Of a stretch of 64,000 bases of DNA, positions 33,230 to 42,593 are shown piece by piece. The position numbers and the translations under genes are program-made. The stretch's first letter is position 1. Each line of letters starts with the position of its first letter. Where the stretch lies: NCBI GenBank assembly GCA_002320815.1, contig DCLA01000042.1, positions 27,671 through 91,670 of the forward strand, written 5' to 3'. This DNA is from Myxococcales bacterium UBA1660 (GTDB lineage: Bacteria > Myxococcota_A > Polyangia > Polyangiales > Houyiibacteriaceae). Under the pieces are notes generated by a model, which was given only the letters and a program-made list of their open reading frames with translations, ran no database searches and had not been told where the DNA came from.

Positions 33230-35512
33230 TCAGCGCTCGAAGACCTGGTCGAGCTTCGTGGCCACGGCCGCAGGAGAATGATCCCGCGCGTGCAGAGCGC
33301 GCGCTCCCTTCTCGAGGCGGCGGCGATGGTCCGCGTCGCGCAAGACCTCCAACACGGCGTCGGCGAACGCCCGTGGATCCCGGGCCACCCGCAGATGCTC
33401 GCCGTCGACGGCACCGATGCCGTCCAGGGCCTTGGGCGTGGCGACGATGGCCTTTCCATGGGCCAACGCCTCGACGACTTTGATCTTCATTCCGGCGCCG
33501 CCGAGGATTGGCGCGACCACGCAGTGCGACTGGTCGTAGAGCGGCTCGAGGTCGGGCACGATGCCGTGGAAGCGAACCCCCTTCCACCTAACGTCCCGGA
33601 GCTCCTTGGCGCGCGCGATGTTGCCCACGACCTGCAAAACGAACTCCGGTCGCTCGCCGCGAATCAGCGGGAGTACCTGCTCGGCGAACCAGCGTAGGCC
33701 CTTGACGTTGAAGTTCGACATCGAGGCCACGAAGAGCGCGTCGTGATCGCGGGCCCAGAAGAGCTCCGGATCCGTGCCGCTCGCTTCGGCGAAGGCAGGC
33801 ACGAAGTGAACCTGGTCCGTCGCGACGATGCCCCGGAAGGTCTCCTTCTCGTCGGGGTTGATCGCGATCAGGCGATCGAAGCGGCGCAGCTCGCGGTGCT
33901 CGGAGAGCCGGTACAGTCGCCGGTTCACGTGGCGCCGGATCCCGTTGCTCTCCTGGTCCTCGGTGAGGAACTGGGTCTGGTAGTCGTGGGTGTCGATGAC
34001 GGACACCCCGGGGAAGTCGTCGGGCACGACCGGGCCCAGCTTCGCGTAGTTCACCAAGAGGAAGTGGGGCTTGAACGTGTCGCACATCTGCGCGACGCAC
34101 CGGCGGAACGAGAGGGGGCAGGTCTCCAAGCCAGCGATACGATGGGGCGCGAGGGCCGCTCCATCGGCCGCCTTCAGCCCGAACCATCGGGCTCGCCCAA
34201 CCATCGTCTTGTCGAACTTCGGATGACGGCGGACCTCGATGTACTCGAGGTAGGGGTAGGTGTCGCGCAGCTCCCGGACGATGTCACGGGAGGCGCGGCC
34301 GCCGAACGAGGTGTTGAGCACCGCGAGACTGATCCGGCGACCCGACGCGGCGAGGGCACGGATCATCATGTCCACGCGGGACTGGGATCCCCGATAGATG
34401 CCGGAGGGGATGACCGGGGAGACGACCAGCACGCGGTCGCCGCCGACGGGGAACTCCTCACCGAGGACTCGGAGCTCGCGGAACTCCATGTGCCGAGTGA
34501 TGCGCTGGCGGTCACCACCCCGCACGTCCTTCAGCTCGGTCTCGAAGTCGGCGAAGCTATAGACCTTCGTCGTCAGGTGATGGACGAAGCGGGCGACTTT
34601 GGCAGGGTCGGGCGCGCCCCCCGCCACGATGGCGTCGGCCGTGTGGTGGGGGTCGGTCGCTGCCCGGGCCAAGCCGGGATGCCCGTAGAAGGCGTCCCCC
34701 ACGTGGAACGTGGGTCTACCGAAGCAGAGCGAGAGGAGGCCCACGCCCGAGTTGAGGAGGAGCACCGCGTCGGCGGCCTCCAGCAGGTCGTGGACATGGG
34801 TCTCGTCGGGCACGTAGCGGACCCGGTCGCTGCCCGGCCGGATCCGTTCACGCTCCAGGGGATGCTTCTTGAGCAAGACCTTCCAGCGACCGGGTTGGAG
34901 CTCCTCGAGGCGCTCGGCGACGCGATCCACGAACCCCACCAGCTCCTCGAGGGAGTCGACGGCGCCGGAGAAGTAGCGGACGACCGTGTCATGGGGGCGC
35001 TGCAGGGGAACGAAGAGGATGCGGGTGTCCGCGGCCAGACCGAGCCGCTGACGGAGGGCGGCCGACCGGGGGCCCTGACTCTCCAGCGCGTGGTTGGAGC
35101 TCCGCAGGCGCTCGATGTAGTCGGTCACCGCCTGCTCTTGCGCGTCCGAGAGCGGGTGGTCCCACGCTTCGGGCTGATAGCTGGGGGAGTCGTAGTTGAA
35201 GCCGGCGTCGAAGAACCACGAATCGGGGAGAGCCCCCCGGTCGCTCGCCACGACCGGGACACCCTCTTCGCGGAGGGCGCGGTAGAGGCCCAAGCGTTGC
35301 GGGTTGCCGTAGGGGTTCGGCATCAGCACGCGGTCGAAGCGCCCGGCTTTGACCAAGCGGAGGAGGTCGTCGCTCTCGCCGAACTCGCGCTCGTGCCGGA
35401 ACTCGACCTCGCCGAACCGGTTGAGGATGTAGCGAAACGATGCGTAGAACGCCGAGCCGGGGTCACCGAGGGCCAGGGTCCGGCCGCGCATCGTTCGATC
35501 ACTCGTCTTCAT
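33230..35512 (-). CDS. Two-domain capsule protein: KpsS/Capsule_synth-like plus GT4 glycosyltransferase
   Basis: 760 residues, start chosen behind AAGGA (overlapping kpsS by 14 bp). The N-terminal about 350 residues resemble capsule synthesis/KpsS proteins: PLQRPHDTVVRYF, LLKKHPLE and LLNSGVGLLSLCFGRPTFHVG. The C-terminal about 380 residues are a GT-B glycosyltransferase: SGIYRGSQSRVDMM, VSVIDTHD, IAINPDEKETF, the GT4-style GGAGMKIKVVEALAHGKAIVAT (broken here as GGAGMKIK and VEALAHGKAIVAT). The fusion would let one protein both transfer sugars and act in the KpsC/S-dependent step. It is the distal gene of the capsule operon. Confidence 0.8.
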   Translation of the reverse strand: MKTSDRTMRGRTLALGDPGSAFYASFRYILNRFGEVEFRHEREFGESDDLLRLVKAGRFDRVLMPNPYGNPQRLGLYRALREEGVPVVASDRGALPDSWFFDAGFNYDSPSYQPEAWDHPLSDAQEQAVTDYIERLRSSNHALESQGPRSAALRQRLGLAADTRILFVPLQRPHDTVVRYFSGAVDSLEELVGFVDRVAERLEELQPGRWKVLLKKHPLERERIRPGSDRVRYVPDETHVHDLLEAADAVLLLNSGVGLLSLCFGRPTFHVGDAFYGHPGLARAATDPHHTADAIVAGGAPDPAKVARFVHHLTTKVYSFADFETELKDVRGGDRQRITRHMEFRELRVLGEEFPVGGDRVLVVSPVIPSGIYRGSQSRVDMMIRALAASGRRISLAVLNTSFGGRASRDIVRELRDTYPYLEYIEVRRHPKFDKTMVGRARWFGLKAADGAALAPHRIAGLETCPLSFRRCVAQMCDTFKPHFLLVNYAKLGPVVPDDFPGVSVIDTHDYQTQFLTEDQESNGIRRHVNRRLYRLSEHRELRRFDRLIAINPDEKETFRGIVATDQVHFVPAFAEASGTDPELFWARDHDALFVASMSNFNVKGLRWFAEQVLPLIRGERPEFVLQVVGNIARAKELRDVRWKGVRFHGIVPDLEPLYDQSHCVVAPILGGAGMKIKVVEALAHGKAIVATPKALDGIGAVDGEHLRVARDPRAFADAVLEVLRDADHRRRLEKGARALHARDHSPAAVATKLDQVFER

Positions 35513-36773
35513 GTCGTCGTTCCTTCGGGCGGGCTCCGAGAGGGGAGCCACGAAACCAGTGGATCCCCGTCGGGGTCGGTGCCGATTCCAGAGGCTTGTT
35601 GAAGTTGCCGTTCGCCTGGTTGAAATGGAGGAGCCAGCGACGGAACGCCTCGTAGAGGGTCATGTCCACGGAGCCCGGTTCGCGGAAGAACTCCGCCAGC
35701 GGGCTTCGCGAAGTCAGGCCAGGCATGTCGTAGATGGCGGTCCCCATCACGTGGACCGGAGTCTCGTGGTGCATCGACTGGAGCCCGACGGTGCTGTTGA
35801 TCGTCACGGTCCCTCGCGCGTGCGTGAGCAGCGTCGGCAGGTGGAGGTCGTGGACGTAGTGGAGGCGCTCGCCGAGATCATGGCGCTCCCGCAGCGCCCG
35901 GAAGAGGGCGCCGTACTCGCGGAAGGGCCGGTCCATGGGGTGGTGCTTGAACACCAGATGCTCGTCGGGATCCCCTTCCCGGGCGAAGGTCGCCACGACC
36001 TCTTCGATGAACTCGATCACGTCTCCATAAGGCGAGTGCTCGAGCTGGTAGTCGCAGTGGACCTGGAGCGGAACGAAGAAATATCGGCCCGACAGCTCGC
36101 GCGCGAAGCGAGCCTGAAGACCCCGCTCGAGCACCCGGAACCACTGCTTGCGCGCAGCGCCGCGGACCCACCACGCCGCGTGCGCGATGGCGTTGTGCGG
36201 GCGGTGGTGCTCGTAGTGGGGAAAGCGCCCGGGGTCGAGGGTGAAGGCGATCGCGTCGAGGGTGTAGAACCACGCGCCCAAGCCGAAGGACGACCCCACC
36301 GGCGTCGCTCGCGGCGGATCCGGGAGGTCTGCCTCGAGGTAGGTCGCGGGCTCCGTCGGGAGGTGGGAGAGGCCGTTGACCCCCTCGGGCTCCAAGGTCA
36401 CCCAGTCGGGCCGCAGATAGCCCTGCTCGAAGACGAACACTCTGGCTCCCGCTTCCCGAGCCTCTTCGATGGCGGCGCGATGGAGAGGGCGACAGTCGCC
36501 GAAGACGAAGACACCGTCGACGGCGCGCTCTTCGATCAGTCGTCGCACGAATCCCGGCCACTCCGGTCGGTCTCCCCGATAGGCGACGACATCGACGCCC
36601 GCGACCCAGGGGGGGAAGAAGAGCTCGTCGCCGGCGTGGAAGTTCACCTTGGTCACGGCGACCCCGTGCGCTCGGAGCTCTCGGGCGAAGCGCTTCATGA
36701 ACGGGCCCGCGGGCCCCTGTAGGAGGAGCGCGTGCTGGAGCCCGAACGCGGGCGCCGAGGGAAGCTCAGCCAC
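35499..36773 (-). CDS. kpsS: Capsule Kdo-transferase KpsS
   Basis: 424 residues from a GTG that overlaps kpsC by 8 bp. The opening HALLLQGPAGPFMKRFARELRA and VTKVNFHAGDELFF, then VFGDCRPLHRAA, VFEQGYLRPDWVTLE, FVPLQVHCDYQLE and KHHPMDRPFREY are KpsS signatures. KpsS adds the first beta-linked Kdo to phosphatidylglycerol in making the conserved poly-Kdo glycolipid on the cytoplasmic face. The E. coli protein is about 390 residues; this one has a normal C-terminus with about 30 extra residues in all. Confidence 0.92.
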   Translation of the reverse strand: MAELPSAPAFGLQHALLLQGPAGPFMKRFARELRAHGVAVTKVNFHAGDELFFPPWVAGVDVVAYRGDRPEWPGFVRRLIEERAVDGVFVFGDCRPLHRAAIEEAREAGARVFVFEQGYLRPDWVTLEPEGVNGLSHLPTEPATYLEADLPDPPRATPVGSSFGLGAWFYTLDAIAFTLDPGRFPHYEHHRPHNAIAHAAWWVRGAARKQWFRVLERGLQARFARELSGRYFFVPLQVHCDYQLEHSPYGDVIEFIEEVVATFAREGDPDEHLVFKHHPMDRPFREYGALFRALRERHDLGERLHYVHDLHLPTLLTHARGTVTINSTVGLQSMHHETPVHVMGTAIYDMPGLTSRSPLAEFFREPGSVDMTLYEAFRRWLLHFNQANGNFNKPLESAPTPTGIHWFRGSPLGARPKERRHEDE

Positions 36774-38823
36774 GGAGGAACTCCCTGCCCCGAGCGGCGA
36801 GCGATCGCACGACCGGGCGCGTGGCGTTCGAGACCTGAGCGACCATCTTGCGCACACCGATTCGCGGCGGGGCCGCGCTCTTCTTGGAGGCCAGGTGATC
36901 GACGACGAGCTCTGGCGTCTCGTAGCGTCCGGTCTGGGGATCGAGGTACCGGGGATAGGCGATCAGGGTGGCGGCGACGAGCTCGTCGAGGGAGCGTCGC
37001 CGGCTCCGTCGCGCGAAGTGGTGTCGGTCGCGAGTCAGTCCCCAGCCCGCATAGAAGGGTCGTCCATGGACGACGACCGTCTTGGCGCGGAGCAGCGCTT
37101 CGAAGCCGACCAGTGACGTGATGGTGTGCACTTCGTCGGCGGCATCGAGCACGTCGGGGAGCGCCGCGGACGCCGCCACGGTGTCCGCCAGCGCGGCCGC
37201 CTCGTCGTCGGAGACGTGGCCCTCCCGGTTGCCGCTCACCACGTCGGGGTGGGGTTTATAGACGATCCAGCTCTCGGGGCGCGCGGCTCGGGCGGCTCGG
37301 AGGAGATCTCGATTGGTGCGGACGTCGACGGATCCCAGTCGAACGGACTGGTCGTCTTCGACTTGTCCGATCACCAAGACCACGTGGCGACCTGCTGCAG
37401 CGGCCGGCATGCGCCAACGCTCACCGGCGTTGTACTTGGACACGCGTCGGCCGACGATCAGTCGCCGGAGAGCGCTCGCGCGCTCCAGCTCCGACGTCGT
37501 GAACTCTCGATGGGCGAGCAACTCTTCGAGATCGCTCGGGCTCGCTGGGTCGAAGTGCATGCCTCGCCGGTCGAGGACCAGGGAGCGGGGCGAAGCGAGG
37601 TTGCTGCCCAGCCCGACGCTCCGCAGGAACCCATCCTCGAGGCGCCAGATGGGGATCCCCTTCTCGTCCGCCAGCGCATCCGCGCGGTGATCCGATCCCC
37701 ACACCACGAGCGCGTCCACGGCCTCCCGTTCCACGTGGGTGGAGGCCGCGGCTGCGGTCGGGGCGAAGCTCAGGTGCGTACCCACGCCATGGAGGAAGTC
37801 CCGGACGATTCCCTCCTTCCAGAGGGAGAACCCCACGCCCAAGAGGCGCCCGCGAACTGCCTCGTGGGCGCGGCGCTGGGCGTCGAGAAGCGCGACAACG
37901 TCTTCGGCGGTCGTCGGTCCGTGCTCCGGATCGACGTAGCGGGCGTACCGGAGGTAGGCGATGGCGACGGCTTCGGCCAGGGTGCGTCGGCGACCGCGCC
38001 GGGGTGCGGGGACCCGATCCTCGGTGAGCCCCCATCCGGCGTACCAGGGGACCCCGTGACACGTGACCGGCAACCCGTGCACGAGCGCCTCGAACCCGAG
38101 CTGGCTGGTAGCGACCACCACGTGGTCCACCTGGGCGAAGAGGGATGGCCCGTGACACGGTTCGTCCAAGAGGTGCACGCGCGGCGCGCTGGCTACCGCG
38201 TGTCCTCGGCGTTTGCCGGCGAGGACGTCGGGGTGGGTCTTGAAGAAGATGTCCGAGTCGGGGTGTCGCTCGAGGGTCTCGTCCAAGATCTCGGCGAAGG
38301 ACTTCCCTACTCGGCCGAAGCGCAGGGATTGGTCGCCCGCGGTTTGGTCGACCACGAGGACGCGATGCCGCCGGTGGGGCCCGAGGTCGATCGCGGGTTG
38401 ATGATTGTACTTGGAGAGCCCGGTCGACTGGAGGAGCTCCACGAACTGCTCCGCCCGGCCCCGCTCCTCGTCGGTGACATCCGAGTCGGCGAGCCAACGT
38501 TCCAATCGGGAGGGCCGAGTGGCGTCGTAGTAGATGCCGACGTCGTCGGCGACGATCGACATGGGAGGCGCGCCCGTGACCCCCGGTCGGTGGCTGCGCA
38601 GAAAGCCATCCTCCAGCGCGAGGTAGGGCAGGCCCCGGCGCCGCGCGGCCGCGCGAATCCTTCGTGTGTTGGGCTTGTGGCCCCAACCGACGAACCCGTC
38701 GACGGAGGCCAGGTAGGCCACCGGTGCGTACGCCACGTCGCGAGCGTCCAGGATCTCCGCGAGGAATGGGATCCGGGCGACCCCGCGACTCGTTGTCCCC
38801 AGCCGTCGACCGCGAACGGGCAT
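36766..38823 (-). CDS. kpsC: Capsule poly-Kdo transferase KpsC (tandem Kdo-transferase domains)
   Basis: 685 residues, matching E. coli KpsC in size. Two homologous halves are visible, each with ALEDGFLRS/RLEDGFLRS, GLSKYN/RVSKYN, VVDQTAGDQS/VIGQVEDDQS, KTHPDV/KPHPDV and YAGWGLTEDR/YAGWGLTRDR. These are the two beta-Kdo transferase modules (GT99- and GT107-type) that extend the Kdo linker with alternating bonds. ATG overlaps the kdsB stop as TGATG; a TTG one codon earlier is also possible. Confidence 0.95.
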   Translation of the reverse strand: MPVRGRRLGTTSRGVARIPFLAEILDARDVAYAPVAYLASVDGFVGWGHKPNTRRIRAAARRRGLPYLALEDGFLRSHRPGVTGAPPMSIVADDVGIYYDATRPSRLERWLADSDVTDEERGRAEQFVELLQSTGLSKYNHQPAIDLGPHRRHRVLVVDQTAGDQSLRFGRVGKSFAEILDETLERHPDSDIFFKTHPDVLAGKRRGHAVASAPRVHLLDEPCHGPSLFAQVDHVVVATSQLGFEALVHGLPVTCHGVPWYAGWGLTEDRVPAPRRGRRRTLAEAVAIAYLRYARYVDPEHGPTTAEDVVALLDAQRRAHEAVRGRLLGVGFSLWKEGIVRDFLHGVGTHLSFAPTAAAASTHVEREAVDALVVWGSDHRADALADEKGIPIWRLEDGFLRSVGLGSNLASPRSLVLDRRGMHFDPASPSDLEELLAHREFTTSELERASALRRLIVGRRVSKYNAGERWRMPAAAAGRHVVLVIGQVEDDQSVRLGSVDVRTNRDLLRAARAARPESWIVYKPHPDVVSGNREGHVSDDEAAALADTVAASAALPDVLDAADEVHTITSLVGFEALLRAKTVVVHGRPFYAGWGLTRDRHHFARRSRRRSLDELVAATLIAYPRYLDPQTGRYETPELVVDHLASKKSAAPPRIGVRKMVAQVSNATRPVVRSLAARGREFLRG

Positions 38824-39590
38824 CAAGGGGTCTCGAAGAATGCGCGGGCCCGATCGAGGTCTTCGGGGGTGTCGATGCCTGGAGGCGGGGCCTCGGGGAG
38901 GACGGTGACGTGGATGCCGATCCCCATGACCATCGCGCGGAGTTGCTCCAACGACTCCGCTCGCTCCAGCGGAGCCGGAGACGCCGCCGCGATGCGCTTC
39001 AGTGTCCCGACGCGGTAGGCGTACAGCCCCAGGTGTCGCAGGAAGGGGATTCCGTCGGGAAGCTCGGTGGGCCGACCGTGGGCGAACTCGTCGCGGACCC
39101 AGGGCACCGGCGCGCGGCTGAAGAGCAGCGCGCGGCCCTCCTCGTCGAGGACGACCTTCACCGCGTTCGGCGAGAAGAGTTCCTCCGGTGTGTCGATGGG
39201 GACGGCCACGGTCGCGATCCCGACATCCGGGCGAGCGCCGAGCGCGGAAGCGAGCTGGCCGGGGAGACCCGCTGGCACGAGCGGCTCGTCCCCTTGGAGA
39301 TTGACGACGATGTCGTCGTCGTCCCAGCCGAGATCCGATGCGACCTCGGCGAGCCGGTCCGTGCCGCTCTGGTGGTCGGGCGACGTGGAGCGCGCGATGC
39401 CTCCAGCGGCTTCGACGGCGGCGCCGATCCGGGGGTCGTCGGTGGCCACGATGACCTCATCTGCGCCGCACTCTCGTGCCCGCTCCAGGACCCTCACGAT
39501 CATCGGCCGACCGCCGAGATCCGCCAGGGGCTTCCCCGGCAGCCGCGAGGACGCGAAGCGCGCGGGGATCAGGACGCGGAACGACGTCAT
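38823..39590 (-). CDS. kdsB: CMP-Kdo synthetase KdsB
   Basis: 255 residues. Nucleotidyltransferase signature IPARFASSRLPGKPL at residue 8, VATDD, SGTDRLAEVA, VVNLQGDEPLV and LGLYAYR: all typical of 3-deoxy-manno-octulosonate cytidylyltransferase (E. coli KdsB/KpsU about 246-248). It activates Kdo with CTP, forming CMP-Kdo for KpsS and KpsC. Start overlaps kdsC stop by ATGA. Its presence in the capsule operon suggests a capsule-dedicated copy like KpsU. Confidence 0.95.
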   Translation of the reverse strand: MTSFRVLIPARFASSRLPGKPLADLGGRPMIVRVLERARECGADEVIVATDDPRIGAAVEAAGGIARSTSPDHQSGTDRLAEVASDLGWDDDDIVVNLQGDEPLVPAGLPGQLASALGARPDVGIATVAVPIDTPEELFSPNAVKVVLDEEGRALLFSRAPVPWVRDEFAHGRPTELPDGIPFLRHLGLYAYRVGTLKRIAAASPAPLERAESLEQLRAMVMGIGIHVTVLPEAPPPGIDTPEDLDRARAFFETP

Positions 39591-40156
39591 CGGCGCCCTC
39601 GCTCCTCCAGGTGCGCGGCGACGGTGCTCTCGAGCACGCCCCGAGCAGCCAGGAGGCCGTCGGTCACCTCGCGGACCGCGCCCCGACCGCCGCCCCGCTG
39701 GGTGACCCAGCCTCCGAGGGGGCCCTCGACCTCGCGGCGGACGAGGAAGTTCGCGTCCGCCGGCGCGATGGCGAGACCCACGCGCCGGAGCACCGGCAGG
39801 TCGAGCACGTCGTCGCCCATGAAGGCGAAGGCGTCCTCCGCCACGCCGAGACTCTCGCCGAGCTCCTCGAGGGCTCGCCCCTTGTCACTCCGGCCCACCA
39901 GCGCGTGTCGAATTCCCAGGTCGGCCAGACGCCGTTCCAACGCTGGACCCCGCTTGGCGGTGATCACGGCCACGGCGAGCCCGGCGCGCTCGAGGAGCTT
40001 GAGCCCGAGGCCGTCCTTCACGTCGAAGACCTTCACGAACTCGCCGTCCGGGCCGTAGTGGAGTCGCCCGTCCGTGAGCACGCCGTCCACGTCCAGCGCG
40101 AGGACCTCCACGCCGACCGCCCGGCTGGGGGCCGGTAGCGAGGGGGCCGTGGTCAT
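39587..40156 (-). CDS. kdsC: Kdo-8-phosphate phosphatase KdsC
   Basis: 189 residues, equal to the E. coli enzyme. HAD motifs LALDVDGVLTDG (nucleophile Asp), ITAK..., and GDDVLDLPVL are those of the KdsC (YrbI) branch, a cap-less tetrameric HAD phosphatase that releases Kdo from Kdo-8-phosphate. ATGA overlap with kdsA and 4-bp overlap with kdsB tie it into the Kdo pathway block. Confidence 0.94.
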   Translation of the reverse strand: MTTAPSLPAPSRAVGVEVLALDVDGVLTDGRLHYGPDGEFVKVFDVKDGLGLKLLERAGLAVAVITAKRGPALERRLADLGIRHALVGRSDKGRALEELGESLGVAEDAFAFMGDDVLDLPVLRRVGLAIAPADANFLVRREVEGPLGGWVTQRGGGRGAVREVTDGLLAARGVLESTVAAHLEERGRR

Positions 40157-40983
40157 CGAGCCTCGGCGTACGGTCGAGCCTTCACGGTTCGGTCGATCGC
40201 GACCAGCACGTCGAGGAGCTCTTCCATGCGACCCAGGGGCCACATGTTCGGGCCGTCGCTGAGCGCCGCGTCGGGGTCCGGGTGGGTCTCCATGAAGATC
40301 CCGCTGATGCCTGCGGCGACGGCGGCCCGGGCGAGGACCGGGACGCCCTCGCGCTTGCCGCCCGAGCTGGAGCCCTGGCCACCGGGCTGCTGCACGGAGT
40401 GGGTCGCGTCGAACACCACGGGACAGCCGGTCTCGCGCATCGTTGCCAGGCCGCGCATGTCGCTGATGAGGGTGTTGTAGCCGAAGGACGCACCCCGCTC
40501 GCAGACCATGAGCTGGTCGTTGCCCGCGGCCCGACACTTCTCGACCACGTGGACCATGTCCCACGGCGCCAGGAACTGGCCCTTCTTGATGTTCACGGGC
40601 TTCCCGGCCCGGGCGACCCGCTGCATGAAGTTGGTCTGCCGTACCAGGAACGCCGGCGTCTGCAGGATGTCGACGACGCTGGCGACCTCGTCCATCGGGG
40701 TGTCCTCGTGGACGTCGGTGAGCACGGGGACGCCGACCTGGTCGCGCACGTCGGCGAGGATGCGGAGGCCCTCGTCCATGCCTGGGCCACGGAAGGACGA
40801 GGCGCTGGTCCGGTTCGCTTTGTCGAAGCTCGCCTTGAAGACGTAGAAGATGCCCAGCCGCTCGCAGAGGTCGCGCATCGTCTCGGCGACCTCGAAGACG
40901 AGGTCGCGGCTCTCGATGACGCAGGGGCCGGCGATGAGGAAGAGGGGGTGCTCGGGGCCGACTTCTCGATCGATGAGTTTCAT
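40153..40983 (-). CDS. kdsA: Kdo-8-phosphate synthase KdsA
   Basis: 276 residues. IAGPCVIES, FKASFDKANRTS, VLTDVHE, NIKKGQF, CERGASFGYN and METHPDPDAALSDGPNM are the standard KdsA segments. It condenses arabinose-5-phosphate with phosphoenolpyruvate. The PCVIES-type cysteine (AGPC) is the metal-ligand position of metal-dependent KdsA, and CERG in place of NERG also fits that class (inference). Eight bases separate it from kpsD. Confidence 0.95.
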   Translation of the reverse strand: MKLIDREVGPEHPLFLIAGPCVIESRDLVFEVAETMRDLCERLGIFYVFKASFDKANRTSASSFRGPGMDEGLRILADVRDQVGVPVLTDVHEDTPMDEVASVVDILQTPAFLVRQTNFMQRVARAGKPVNIKKGQFLAPWDMVHVVEKCRAAGNDQLMVCERGASFGYNTLISDMRGLATMRETGCPVVFDATHSVQQPGGQGSSSGGKREGVPVLARAAVAAGISGIFMETHPDPDAALSDGPNMWPLGRMEELLDVLVAIDRTVKARPYAEAR

Positions 40984-40991
40984 GGGGCTCC

Positions 40992-42593
40992 TCAGATGCG
41001 CAGCAAGACGGAGGCTGCGACGGCGATCTGATAGATGATCTGCGAGAGATCGACGGCGTTCTGGAACACCTTGTGGTCGATCTTGGGCGGCACGAGGATC
41101 TCGTCGCCGGGCTGGATGGGGGCGTCGTCGGGCGCCAGGATGGCGGCGCCGTCGGGTCGCATCAGGATGATCGCGTCGGTCTCGGCGCGGTTCGAGTAGC
41201 CTCCGGCCATCTGGACGTAGTCGCGGACGCTGAGGTCCGGGCGGTACATGACGGCCTGGGCCACCTGCACTTCGCCACCGATGCGCACCACGTTGGTCCG
41301 GGTGGGGATGACGATGGTGTCGCCGTCCTGCAGCAGCACGTTGAGCTGACGCCCGGCGGATGCCGTGACCACCCGGCCGAGGGGTTGGACGTTCCGCGCC
41401 CGGTCCACGAAGGCGCGGACCATCTCGGCTTCCCGAACGCGGATCTCCGCCTCGCCCGACGTACCCGAGAGCGCCAGCATCGCGCTGCGCTCGAGCCGGT
41501 CGAGGCTGTCGAGGATGGTCCGGCGCTGCTGCCGCGCGACCTCCGGTCGACGCAGGTGGACCGCCGCGGTGTGGGCGAGGGAAGGGTCGACGTGGACCCA
41601 GTTGAGCAGGTCCAGGAGTCGCGTGCCCCGGCGGACGGCCAGCTCCGAGGGCCCTCGATGCTCCCCCTCCAGGCGCACGACGATCTGCTCCGAGCGGCCC
41701 TCCTCGCGGAACGTCACCACGTCGCCTCCACGGAGGCCGGTGTCGCCGAAGGCATCGGCGGACACGGTGCGCACCGTGGGCTGACCGCCACGCACGCCTC
41801 GCACGGTGACCTCGGTCGCGCGCGTCGTCGGCGCGACGATGTCCAAGACGACGCGACCCGAAGCCTGCTCGTCGGCCAGCTCGACCAGGACCGCGCCCTG
41901 CTCGCTGCCCGCCACCTCCACGACCGGTCCCCGCCGGCCGACGAGGATGGTGTCGCCGTCCTCGAGCTGCGGCGTGGGCAGCGTCCCCCGGAGAAGGAAG
42001 TCGTAGAGGTCGAGCTCGGCGAGCTCGGTCCCGCGCCGCATGATCTTGATGTGGCGGTAGCTTCCGCGCCGGGGCGAGATGCCGCCGGCCTGAGCGAGGA
42101 AGAAGAGGACCGAGTCCGACGGGATCCCGGCGTAGCGCCCCGGGCGGTCCACACCACCGGTGACGAAGACGGCGACCGGGCTCGCGTTCAGGAGGTTGGT
42201 GTAGACCCCGAAGGTCCCGCGGTAGGTGCGGCCGATGGCGCCGCGGACGGTGCTGGTGAGGTCCGCGTTGCGCACGCCCTCGAGATGGATCGGTCCCACC
42301 GAGGGGATGAAGATGTTGCCCTGGGTGTCGACCCCGAAGACGTCGTTGAGGGTGAGCGCGCCCCAGGCGTTCACCACGACGCGGTCCCCGGGGAGGATCC
42401 GGTAGTCCGGGTTGATCCCGTCCTCGCGCTGGCCGGCGAAGTTCCCATCGAAGAGGTTCGCGCCGAAGGGCTGAGGGCCGGTGGTCTCGGCCCTTTCCTC
42501 GGTCGCCTCATCCCCGGCCGGAGCTTGGGCGAGCGCGCCCGACGTGGTCAGGACGCCGGCGACGACGAGCGCGATGAGCTCAGACGTTCGCAT
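40992..42593 (-). CDS. kpsD: Capsule polysaccharide export protein KpsD-like (SLBB)
   Basis: 533 residues with signal peptide (LIALVVAGVLTTSGALA). A polysaccharide-export N-domain (DYRILPGDRVVVNAWG, GVDTQGNIFIPSVGPI) is followed by several SLBB-type beta-grasp segments (VFVTGGVDRPGRYAGI, VVRIGGEVQVAQAVMY). The C-terminal hydrophobic helix LSQIIYQIAVAASVLLRI is the KpsD ending. Unlike lipidated Wza, KpsD has no lipobox, and none is seen here. It should form the periplasmic/outer-membrane channel partner of KpsE. Overlaps kpsE by 14 bp. Confidence 0.9.
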   Translation of the reverse strand: MRTSELIALVVAGVLTTSGALAQAPAGDEATEERAETTGPQPFGANLFDGNFAGQREDGINPDYRILPGDRVVVNAWGALTLNDVFGVDTQGNIFIPSVGPIHLEGVRNADLTSTVRGAIGRTYRGTFGVYTNLLNASPVAVFVTGGVDRPGRYAGIPSDSVLFFLAQAGGISPRRGSYRHIKIMRRGTELAELDLYDFLLRGTLPTPQLEDGDTILVGRRGPVVEVAGSEQGAVLVELADEQASGRVVLDIVAPTTRATEVTVRGVRGGQPTVRTVSADAFGDTGLRGGDVVTFREEGRSEQIVVRLEGEHRGPSELAVRRGTRLLDLLNWVHVDPSLAHTAAVHLRRPEVARQQRRTILDSLDRLERSAMLALSGTSGEAEIRVREAEMVRAFVDRARNVQPLGRVVTASAGRQLNVLLQDGDTIVIPTRTNVVRIGGEVQVAQAVMYRPDLSVRDYVQMAGGYSNRAETDAIILMRPDGAAILAPDDAPIQPGDEILVPPKIDHKVFQNAVDLSQIIYQIAVAASVLLRI

